Shown in pieces: positions 1 through 4,530 of a DNA stretch of 6,168 bases. Numbering within the stretch: the stretch's first letter is position 1; each line of letters opens with the position of its first letter. The notes beneath the pieces were generated by a model that worked only from the letters and a program-made list of their open reading frames with translations, was not told the DNA's origin and searched no databases. The DNA comes from Chloroflexota bacterium (GTDB lineage: Bacteria; Chloroflexota; Anaerolineae; J036; Brachytrichaceae): contig JAKALH010000188.1 in assembly GCA_021813225.1 (NCBI GenBank), forward strand, positions 1 through 6,168. Reading direction: 5' to 3'. The position numbers and the translations under genes are program-made.

Positions 1-105
1 GGCGAAGCCTCGCGCGGCCATCTGATCGCGCAGGAATTCGGCTACGGCCTGCTCCTGGCCGCTCAGGCTGCGGATACGCACACACGCTTCGAGTAATTCG
101 ATCAT
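1..105 (-). CDS. lysK: LysW-lysine hydrolase LysK, N-terminal fragment (cut by window edge)
   Basis: Only the first 35 codons are present; the gene continues past position 1. The fragment starts MIELLEACVRIRSLSGQEQ and continues with AVAEFL and an ARGF-like segment. This is the typical start of M20-family metallopeptidases (an LLxxxVRIxSxSGxE pattern followed by an amphipathic helix). The metal ligands lie further in and are not visible. In this pathway LysK cleaves the bond between the C-terminal Glu of LysW and lysine (or ornithine), releasing free lysine in the cytoplasm. The ATG lies 9 bp after the lysJ stop with no clear Shine-Dalgarno sequence, so translation is probably coupled to lysJ. 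The identification rests on the N-terminal pattern plus being the expected sixth gene of the W-X-Y-Z-J-K set; an ArgE/DapE-like M20 enzyme cannot be excluded from 35 residues. Confidence 0.8.
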   Translation of the reverse strand, partial: MIELLEACVRIRSLSGQEQAVAEFLRDQMAARGFA

Positions 106-114
106 CGGGCAGAC

Positions 115-1272
115 TTACACGGCGAGCACTTTTGCTACCTTTTCGATGACGGTGTCGATCTGCTCATACGTGATGACGGCAGGCGGCAGGAAGCGCAGCA
201 CGTTGATGCCGGCCGGAATTGCCAGTACGCCTTCTCCCTGCAGCGCGCGGATGTAAGCCGTCGTCTTCGTCTTCAATTCAGCGCCGAGAATCAGGCCGAG
301 GCCGCGCACTTCGCGGATGACCGGCGAGTTGATTTCCTCCAGCCGTTCCTTAAAGTATGCGCCCTTCTCCGCGGCCAGCCTGGGGATATCCAGACGCTTC
401 ATCTCGGTCAACGAGGCGATTGCGGCCGCCGACGCCAGCGGGTTGCCGCCGAATGTCGTGCCGTGCACGCCGGGCGCGAGGTTCTTCACGGCATCGCTGA
501 TGCCGACCGCGCCCATCGGGACGCCGCCGCCAATAGCCTTGCCCATCACCAGCAGGTCCGGCGCGATGCCGCTGTGCTCGCAGGCGAACCATTTTCCGGT
601 GCGGCCCAGACCGGTCTGCACTTCATCCATGATCAGCATCGCACCGCGTTCGCTGGCCAGTTCGCGCAGCCCGCGCAGGTATTCGAGCGACCCCGGATAG
701 ACGCCGCCCTCGCCCTGGACCGGTTCGACGATGATTGCTGCCGTCTGTGTGGTGACGGCTTCGCGCATGGCGTCGAGGTTGTTATACGGCACGTGCGAGA
801 AACCCGGCACCAGCGGCTTGAACGGATCGCGATACTTGGGTTCATAGGTGGCGGATAGTGATCCCATCGTCCGCCCGTGGAATCCGCGCACCGTCGCGAC
901 GACATCGGTACGGCCGGTGCTCAGGCGGGCGAACTTCAGGGCCGCCTCATTGGCTTCGGTGCCTGAACTGCACAGGAAGATGCGCTTCAGTTGCTGCGGG
1001 AGAATCGTGTACAGCAGGTCCATAAACTGGGCGCGCTTATCGTTATAGTAGATTTCCGAGCAATTGATCAGCGTCGCGGCCTGCTCCGCGATGGCTTTGA
1101 CGACGGCATCGTTGCTGTATCCCAGCGTGTTGACACCCTGGTTGGACGCGCAATCGATGTACGGGTTGCCGTCGCTGTCCCACAATACGGCATCCTTGCC
1201 GCGCACGATCGCCAGATCGCGTTTCTGGTAGATGCCGGGCGTATGCTGCTGCTCAAGTTCCTGTATGTTCAT
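115..1272 (-). CDS. lysJ: LysW-aminoadipate semialdehyde aminotransferase LysJ
   Basis: A class III PLP-dependent aminotransferase of 385 residues, close to the usual length of LysJ/ArgD. It transfers an amino group, normally from glutamate, to LysW-bound AAA semialdehyde, giving LysW-gamma-lysine. Visible motifs are SSGTEANEA at residues 102-110 (cofactor phosphate binding), the FHGRT segment at 131-135, EPVQGEGG at 183-190, DEVQTGLGRTG at 216-226 with D216 facing the pyridine nitrogen, and VMGKAIGGG with the Schiff-base lysine K245. TTFGGNP at 272-278 and RFLPP at 360-364 follow. All key residues are intact. The ATG at 1272 has a good ribosome site (AAAGGAAG at 1287-1280, 7 nt before the start). 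The gene lies 36 bp after lysZ and 9 bp before lysK. ArgD of arginine synthesis is the close relative; the LysW gene context favours LysJ, although LysJ-type enzymes can serve both lysine and ornithine synthesis. Confidence 0.95.
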   Translation of the reverse strand: MNIQELEQQHTPGIYQKRDLAIVRGKDAVLWDSDGNPYIDCASNQGVNTLGYSNDAVVKAIAEQAATLINCSEIYYNDKRAQFMDLLYTILPQQLKRIFLCSSGTEANEAALKFARLSTGRTDVVATVRGFHGRTMGSLSATYEPKYRDPFKPLVPGFSHVPYNNLDAMREAVTTQTAAIIVEPVQGEGGVYPGSLEYLRGLRELASERGAMLIMDEVQTGLGRTGKWFACEHSGIAPDLLVMGKAIGGGVPMGAVGISDAVKNLAPGVHGTTFGGNPLASAAAIASLTEMKRLDIPRLAAEKGAYFKERLEEINSPVIREVRGLGLILGAELKTKTTAYIRALQGEGVLAIPAGINVLRFLPPAVITYEQIDTVIEKVAKVLAV

Positions 1273-1308
1273 TTCAAGTCTTCCTTTCAGGCGACGGCCG
1301 TCGGACTA

Positions 1309-2115
1309 TCACCTGCTGATAACGGTTCCCTTGCCGGCTGCGGCCATCCGCACCGGCTGGGCGATGCGCGCATCCGCGAAAATAACCTGCTCGACGCCGC
1401 CCGCGATGGCCTCGCTGGCGCCCAGCACCTTCTTCTTCATGCGCCCTTCGGCAAAGTCCAGCGCCTGTTCCAGTTCCGCGTAGCGGAGCGCGGGGATCAG
1501 CGTGCTTTCATCGGGAAACCGGCGCAACAGCCCCGGCACGTTGGACAGGATGATGAGTTGCTTTGCGCCGATGGCCGACGCGATCATCGCGGCGGCGCGA
1601 TCGCCGTCGACGTTGATGGCCTCGCCCTGTGTGCTGCATGCCGGCGGCGATATCACCGGGGTGTATCCGGCGCCCAGCAGCAGGTCCAGCAATGCCGTAT
1701 TCACCGATTCCACCTTGCCGGTGTAATCATCGCGCACGAGAATCTGGCGCCCGTTTTCGACGGCGCGCACCGAAGTCTTGCGCGGACCGACCAGCAGCCG
1801 CCCGTCCAGCCCGCTCAGCCCTATCGCGTTGATGCCGCGTTTCAACAGCCGCTCGACGATGCGTGTGTTCATCTTGCCGGCGTAGACCATGGCGAAGATG
1901 TCCATCGTCTCCGCGTCGGTGTAGCGCGAGGTATATCCCTGCGGCGAGGTGAGAATGCGCGGCGGCTTCCCCAGTTTCTCGGATATCACGTTGGTCTCGT
2001 GTGAACCGCCGTGTATCAGAATCAGCGGGTTGCCTTCCCTGACCAGCGCGGCGATATCGTCGCACACCAGGTCGTAGTTGATGCCGGCTGAACCGCCGAC
2101 TTTGACGACAATCAT
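1309..2115 (-). CDS. lysZ: LysW-aminoadipate 6-kinase LysZ
   Basis: An amino acid kinase family protein of 268 residues, similar in length and in long stretches of sequence (from memory) to the Thermus LysZ. It phosphorylates the delta-carboxyl of LysW-bound AAA with ATP. Motifs: KVGGS at 5-9 (phosphate loop), HGGSHETN at 35-42, GLSGLDGRL at 99-107, DYTGKVESVN at 130-139, the EAINVDGD block at 165-172, LSNVPGLL at 190-197 and RMKKKVLGA at 225-233. Family-specific features shared with LysZ rather than ordinary ArgB are the GINY segment after the glycine loop and the RLLVGPRKT block. The reading frame extends upstream to an ATG at 2229, but the ATG at 2115 gives the family start MIVVKVGG, so 2115 was chosen; a weak TTGGA precedes it by about 6 nt. 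It starts 73 bp after lysY, the largest gap in the operon, and that gap contains a hairpin. Confidence 0.95.
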   Translation of the reverse strand: MIVVKVGGSAGINYDLVCDDIAALVREGNPLILIHGGSHETNVISEKLGKPPRILTSPQGYTSRYTDAETMDIFAMVYAGKMNTRIVERLLKRGINAIGLSGLDGRLLVGPRKTSVRAVENGRQILVRDDYTGKVESVNTALLDLLLGAGYTPVISPPACSTQGEAINVDGDRAAAMIASAIGAKQLIILSNVPGLLRRFPDESTLIPALRYAELEQALDFAEGRMKKKVLGASEAIAGGVEQVIFADARIAQPVRMAAAGKGTVISR

Positions 2116-2146
2116 GTTTGTTCCAACTGTCTGTCTTTTCCAGGCA

Positions 2147-2176
2147 GGCGGCTGATCGGGTATACCCGGCGCCGCC
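2147..2176 (-). other. Intercistronic hairpin between lysY and lysZ
   Basis: A self-complementary element fills much of the lysY-lysZ spacer. Its core is the perfect 12-bp palindrome CGGGTATACCCG at 2157-2168. Outer arms GGCGGC (2147-2152) and GCCGCC (2171-2176) also pair, giving a 6-bp GC stem, a small internal loop (4 against 2 nt) and a 4-bp stem closed by a TATA loop. On the transcribed (minus) strand no run of U follows, so it does not look like an intrinsic terminator. It could be an mRNA processing or stability element between the upstream W-X-Y and downstream Z-J-K parts, or a DNA operator. Its role is inference; the base pairing is seen directly. Confidence 0.5.
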
Positions 2177-2188
2177 ATCACCGGCCGA

Positions 2189-3247
2189 TCACGGATGCAG
2201 GCCGGTGAACTCCAGCCCGGCGCGTTCATCGAAACCGTGCATCACATTCAGGCATTGCACTGCCGACCCGGCCGCACCTTTCACCAGGTTGTCGATGGCG
2301 CACAGCAGCGTCACCTTGCGGCCATCATTGCTGACGGCGAATCCCACATCCGCATAGTTGCTGCCGGAAAGGATCTTCGGCTCCGGCGCACGGTAGATCC
2401 CGGTGCTGGACTTGACGATACGCACAAACGGTTCGCCCTGATAGCAGTCGCGGAAGGCCTTCCACAGCGCTTTATCCTGTACCGGCTCTTTGACAAAGCA
2501 GTGCACCGTGGCCAGCACGCCGCGCACCATTTCGATGGATGTGGCCGACATGTGCAGCGGCGCTGCGGCGCCGCCCAGCATACCGATCATCTGCTCCACC
2601 TCGGCGGCATGGCGATGCCCGGCCGGCGCATACGAGCGCACCGCGCCGCTGCGTTCGGGGTGGTGTGATGCATCGGTGGCCTCTGCGCCGGCTTCGCTGC
2701 TGCCCACCTTGGCGTCGCTGATGATGGGCATACGGGTGTCCAGCAGGCCGGCTTTCACCAGCGGCATCAGGGCCAGGTTGGTAGCCGTCGCGTTGCAGCC
2801 GACGCCGCTGGCATAGCGCGCGCCTTTCAGTTGCTGGCGGGTCAGTTCAGGCAGTCCGTACACAAACTTGTCCAGCCATTGGGGTGCCGGGTGCGCGCTG
2901 CCGTACCAGCGCGAATAGGCAGCGTGGTCGCGCAGGCGGAAATCGGCGCTCAGGTCGATGACAGTGTCGGCCAGGCCGGCCCAGCGTTCAATCTGTGTTG
3001 ACGCTTCGCCGTGTGGGAGACACAGGAACGCCACATCACTCCTGGCGACATCGTCCGGACGGACGAACTGCAGATTGCCTGCGGGCGTACTGCGCAGGTT
3101 CGGATGCACCGTATGCGCATACTCGCCCATGCGTGAACGCGATGTTACCTGTGTCACACAGGCATCCGGATGCGTGTTCAGGATGCGCAGCAGCTCACCG
3201 CCGGTATAGCCGGTGCCGCCCACGATGGTACAGGACAGTTTCGTCAT
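2189..3247 (-). CDS. lysY: LysW-aminoadipyl phosphate reductase LysY
   Basis: An NADPH-dependent reductase of the ArgC/LysY family, 352 residues, usual length. It reduces LysW-bound AAA 6-phosphate to the semialdehyde. The N-terminal Rossmann motif is IVGGTGYTGGELLR at 8-21. LPHGEA at 78-83 and DLSADFRL at 98-105 are typical of the family. The catalytic cysteine is C151 in SGVGCNATATNLAL; the usual ArgC context is PGCYPTA, and the CNATAT form is the LysY-like version. GHRHAAE at 210-216 supplies the catalytic histidine, and GSNYADVGF at 295-303 matches the ArgC GTNFCD region. The start ATG at 3247 overlaps the lysX stop by 4 bp (ATGA), which indicates translational coupling. The frame is open further upstream, to 3433, but that stretch is arginine-rich shadow sequence inside lysX and is not part of the protein. 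Confidence 0.94.
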   Translation of the reverse strand: MTKLSCTIVGGTGYTGGELLRILNTHPDACVTQVTSRSRMGEYAHTVHPNLRSTPAGNLQFVRPDDVARSDVAFLCLPHGEASTQIERWAGLADTVIDLSADFRLRDHAAYSRWYGSAHPAPQWLDKFVYGLPELTRQQLKGARYASGVGCNATATNLALMPLVKAGLLDTRMPIISDAKVGSSEAGAEATDASHHPERSGAVRSYAPAGHRHAAEVEQMIGMLGGAAAPLHMSATSIEMVRGVLATVHCFVKEPVQDKALWKAFRDCYQGEPFVRIVKSSTGIYRAPEPKILSGSNYADVGFAVSNDGRKVTLLCAIDNLVKGAAGSAVQCLNVMHGFDERAGLEFTGLHP

Positions 3248-4098
3248 CGGTTGCCTGCCGCTTTCGCCGCATAATCGACGATGGCGCCGGGGATGTCCAC
3301 GCCCGTCGGCGTCACGCTGTTGCGGAATTCCATCGTATGGTTGATCTCGTTGATCAGCAGCCCGCGCCCGGCATCTTCCAGAACATCGACGGCGACGATG
3401 CCGCCGCCGACCGCGCGCGCGCCGGCCGCGCACAACGCATCGAGTTCCGGCGTCACCGGGCAGTTGGCCGCTTTCCCGCCGCGCGCGGTATTCGTAATCC
3501 AGTGCTCGGAGGAGCGGTAAATGGCTGCGATCGTCCTGTCGCCGGCGACGAAGGCGCGGATATCGCGGCTGGGCTTGTTAATGTATTCCTGCACGTAATA
3601 GATGTGCTGCTCATAGCCGCCCAGCACATCGCGCAGCTCCAGCATACCCTCTGCGGCGTCGCGGTCGTTGATGCGCGTCACCATGCGGCCCCACGAGCCG
3701 ACCACGGGCTTCAGCACACAGGGGTAGCCCATCTCCTCGATAGCCTGCAGCGCGGATTCGGGCGTGAACGCCAGTCTGGTGCGCGGGGTGGGAATGTGAT
3801 TCTGCACCAGCAGTTGCGATGTGACGAATTTATCGCCGCAGTTCTCCACCACGTCATAGGTGTTCACCGTCTTGACGCCGGCCAGCTTCAGCGCGCGCAG
3901 GATGTACCGCGCGCGGCTTTGCGACACGCAGCGTTCCACGACGACGTCGTACTGTTTCCATGCTTCCAGCGCATGCAGGTCGAAGCGGATGCCGCGGTCG
4001 TCCACGACCTCGCACGGCACGCCGCGTTTCGCGAACGCCTCGATGAGCATCTTCTCCTCTGGGCGCACGAGGGAACAGATGATGGCCGCCTTCATCAT
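3244..4098 (-). CDS. lysX: Alpha-aminoadipate-LysW ligase LysX
   Basis: An ATP-grasp ligase of the RimK-like LysX/ArgX family, 284 residues. It uses ATP to join the alpha-amino group of AAA to the gamma-carboxyl of the C-terminal Glu of LysW. Visible parts: an N-terminal ERCVSQSRARY segment (55-65); NCGDKFVTS with K90 and VLKPVVGSWGR with K130, both expected to contact ATP; VQEYINKPSRDIRAFV (169-184); the substrate-site segment HWITNTARGGKA (199-210); GGGIVAVDVLE (231-241) with the metal-ligand aspartate D238; and NEINHTMEFRNSV (250-262) with metal ligands E251 and N253. The HTMEF(R/K)NSV...TGVDIPG ending resembles the AAA-specific Thermus LysX, from memory. The ATG at 4098 overlaps the lysW stop as ATGA. 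A second ATG follows immediately at 4095, so the protein may begin MMK or MK. Confidence 0.95.
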   Translation of the reverse strand: MMKAAIICSLVRPEEKMLIEAFAKRGVPCEVVDDRGIRFDLHALEAWKQYDVVVERCVSQSRARYILRALKLAGVKTVNTYDVVENCGDKFVTSQLLVQNHIPTPRTRLAFTPESALQAIEEMGYPCVLKPVVGSWGRMVTRINDRDAAEGMLELRDVLGGYEQHIYYVQEYINKPSRDIRAFVAGDRTIAAIYRSSEHWITNTARGGKAANCPVTPELDALCAAGARAVGGGIVAVDVLEDAGRGLLINEINHTMEFRNSVTPTGVDIPGAIVDYAAKAAGNR

Positions 4099-4265
4099 TC
4101 GCCCCAGTCTTCCTCTTCCGTCGGCGCAGGCGCCATCGTGACCGGTTCCAGTGTGACGACTTCCAGCTCAGCGCCGCACTCCGGGCAGCGAATCAGTTCA
4201 TGCAGAATCGGGGCGCTCTTGAAAGAAACAGCGCCGCCGCATTCCGAACACTCTGCTGTGATCAT
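4095..4265 (-). CDS. lysW: Amino-group carrier protein LysW
   Basis: A 56-residue acidic protein that serves as the amino-group protecting carrier of lysine synthesis. Intermediates are attached to the gamma-carboxyl of its C-terminal Glu. Two zinc knuckles are visible, CSEC (C6, C9) and CPEC (C27, C30), followed by GAELEVVTLEP, which is the conserved second half of the carrier, and the acidic tail ending in EDWGE, the diagnostic LysW signature. Length equals the family's usual 53-56 residues. The frame stays open upstream to 4472, but the family start, plus AAGAGGAG at 4284-4277 (11 nt before the ATG), fix the start at 4265. It is the first gene of the operon and overlaps lysX by 4 bp. A terminator-like hairpin lies 36 bp upstream, so its expression, and that of the whole operon, is probably controlled by readthrough. 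Confidence 0.97.
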   Translation of the reverse strand: MITAECSECGGAVSFKSAPILHELIRCPECGAELEVVTLEPVTMAPAPTEEEDWGE

Positions 4266-4276
4266 ATCCTGATGTA

Positions 4277-4284
4277 CTCCTCTT
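4277..4284 (-). promoter_or_regulatory. Ribosome binding site of lysW
   Basis: AAGAGGAG is the strongest Shine-Dalgarno match in the operon and sits 11 nt before the lysW ATG, slightly farther than ideal. It supports the short 56-residue form of LysW over the longer open frame. Confidence 0.65.
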
Positions 4285-4301
4285 GAACAACCCTGCCGAT
4301 G

Positions 4302-4340
4302 CAAAATAAAAGCTCCCGGACTTGATGCGCCTGGGAGCTT
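4302..4340 (-). terminator. Intrinsic terminator in the lysW leader (attenuator terminator)
   Basis: On the minus strand AAGCTCCC (4340-4333) pairs perfectly with GGGAGCTT (4317-4310). After an A-C mismatch one further G-C pair is possible, and about 11 nt remain in the loop. The stem runs directly into TTTTATTTTG. This is a standard Rho-independent terminator shape for transcription toward lysW; the plus strand has no T-run after the stem, so it does not terminate in the other direction. Because it stands between the lys promoter and lysW with no complete upstream gene to terminate, conditional termination of the lys operon is the likely purpose. Confidence 0.75.
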
Positions 4341-4380
4341 GTCAATCATATCGCACATGATGCACAGAGCTAACCAGACA
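4328..4380 (-). promoter_or_regulatory. Possible antiterminator pairing in the lys leader
   Basis: On the minus-strand RNA the segment TGTCTGGTTAGCT (4380-4368) can pair with AGCTCCCAGGCG (4339-4328). The helix has 7 pairs, two of them G-U (TGTCTGG with CCAGGCG), then a TT/C internal loop, then AGCT with AGCT. This would occupy nearly all of the 5' arm of the terminator (4340-4333), so the two structures exclude each other. The upstream strand overlaps the leader peptide's stop codon (4372-4370). A ribosome at the stop would block the antiterminator, while one stalled at the third lysine codon (4396-4394) would leave it free. The pairing is seen by eye only; no folding energies were calculated. 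Confidence 0.5.
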
Positions 4381-4441
4381 ACCTGTCGTCCGGCTTGTTG
4401 CCCTTGCGCTTCTCTATGCGTGCAGTCCATGTGCATATCAT
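4370..4441 (-). CDS. Putative lysine leader peptide (23 aa)
   Basis: A short frame from ATG (4441) to TAG (4372-4370). Its middle reads EKRKGNK, with lysine codons AAG at codons 11, 13 and 16; arginine codons are at 8, 12 and 20. The predicted transcription start (about 4444) falls only about 3 nt before the ATG, so the peptide would be translated from an almost leaderless mRNA; no Shine-Dalgarno sequence is possible. It ends 30 nt before the terminator hairpin, as expected for a ribosome-sensing attenuator. It resembles no protein family and is too short to test by codon use. Whether it is translated is inference from position, lysine content and the mutually exclusive RNA structures. Confidence 0.5.
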   Translation of the reverse strand: MICTWTARIEKRKGNKPDDRLSG

Positions 4442-4450
4442 GGCGAACAA

Positions 4451-4479
4451 CTAATACCACGCCCGGCGCCAACTGTCAA
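4451..4479 (-). promoter_or_regulatory. Sigma70-type promoter of the lys operon
   Basis: A perfect -35 box TTGACA (4479-4474) is followed by exactly 17 bp and the -10 box TATTAG (4456-4451), preceded by TGG, an extended -10 element. The predicted start is near 4444, giving a leader of about 180 nt before lysW. This is the best promoter match in the intergenic region and points into the lys operon. Confidence 0.75.
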
Positions 4480-4485
4480 ATGCGG

Positions 4486-4504
4486 TTATCGGTTACTTAT
4501 CGGT
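4486..4504. repeat. 8-bp direct repeat, 11-bp period, possible operator
   Basis: TTATCGGT occurs at 4486-4493 and again at 4497-4504, one helical turn apart. The same stretch also contains GTTAC (4492-4496) and GTAAC (4505-4509) as an inverted pair. It lies about -42 to -60 relative to the predicted lys start and just upstream of the methyltransferase gene. A regulator could bind both repeats on the same DNA face and affect either gene. No specific regulator can be named. Confidence 0.4.
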
Positions 4505-4513
4505 GTAACGTTG

Positions 4514-4519
4514 TATCAT
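4514..4519 (+). promoter_or_regulatory. Weak candidate -10 box for the methyltransferase gene
   Basis: TATCAT at 4514-4519 is a fair -10 box lying 11 bp before the ATG at 4531. The -35 region is poor: GGTTAC at 17-bp spacing or TTACTT at 15-bp spacing. If used, the mRNA would have only about 5 nt before the start codon, which fits the lack of any Shine-Dalgarno sequence there. Confidence 0.25.
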
Positions 4520-4530
4520 CGTCTCTGCAC

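Noticed and set aside
991..2004. Plus-strand open frame (337 codons) antisense to lysJ and lysZ
   Set aside because: Low-complexity Arg/Ala/Asp-rich translation with no family features; the opposite strand encodes intact enzymes.
2116..2229. LysZ start at the upstream ATG 2229
   Set aside because: It would add residues before the conserved MIVVKVGG start, overlap lysY and run through the hairpin.
115..3247. Arginine genes argD, argB and argC instead of lysJ, lysZ and lysY
   Set aside because: These families are homologous, but linkage with lysW and lysX, and the LysY-type CNATAT and LysZ-type GINY and RLLVGPRKT features, support the LysW pathway assignment.
2995..4272. Long plus-strand open frame (425 codons) antisense to lysY, lysX and lysW
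   Set aside because: It is a GC-rich mirror of three clearly recognised minus-strand genes and shows no domain or recognisable motif, only His/Arg/Ala-rich sequence.
4266..4444. Lysine riboswitch (L-box) or T-box in the lysW leader
   Set aside because: I see none of the conserved T-box sequence (such as AGGGTGGNACCGCG) and no recognisable multi-helix L-box core; the visible elements fit a leader-peptide attenuator better. A covariance-model search would settle this.
4266..4472. Longer LysW with about 69 extra N-terminal residues
   Set aside because: LysW proteins are 53-56 residues; the strong ribosome site AAGAGGAG is placed for the ATG at 4265, and the extension crosses a promoter and terminator.
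4339..4530. N-terminal extension of the methyltransferase from an ATG at 4339
   Set aside because: The stretch is cysteine-rich and unlike the family, and it overlaps the lys promoter, leader peptide and the edge of the terminator on the other strand. ATG 4531 gives a sensible protein start.
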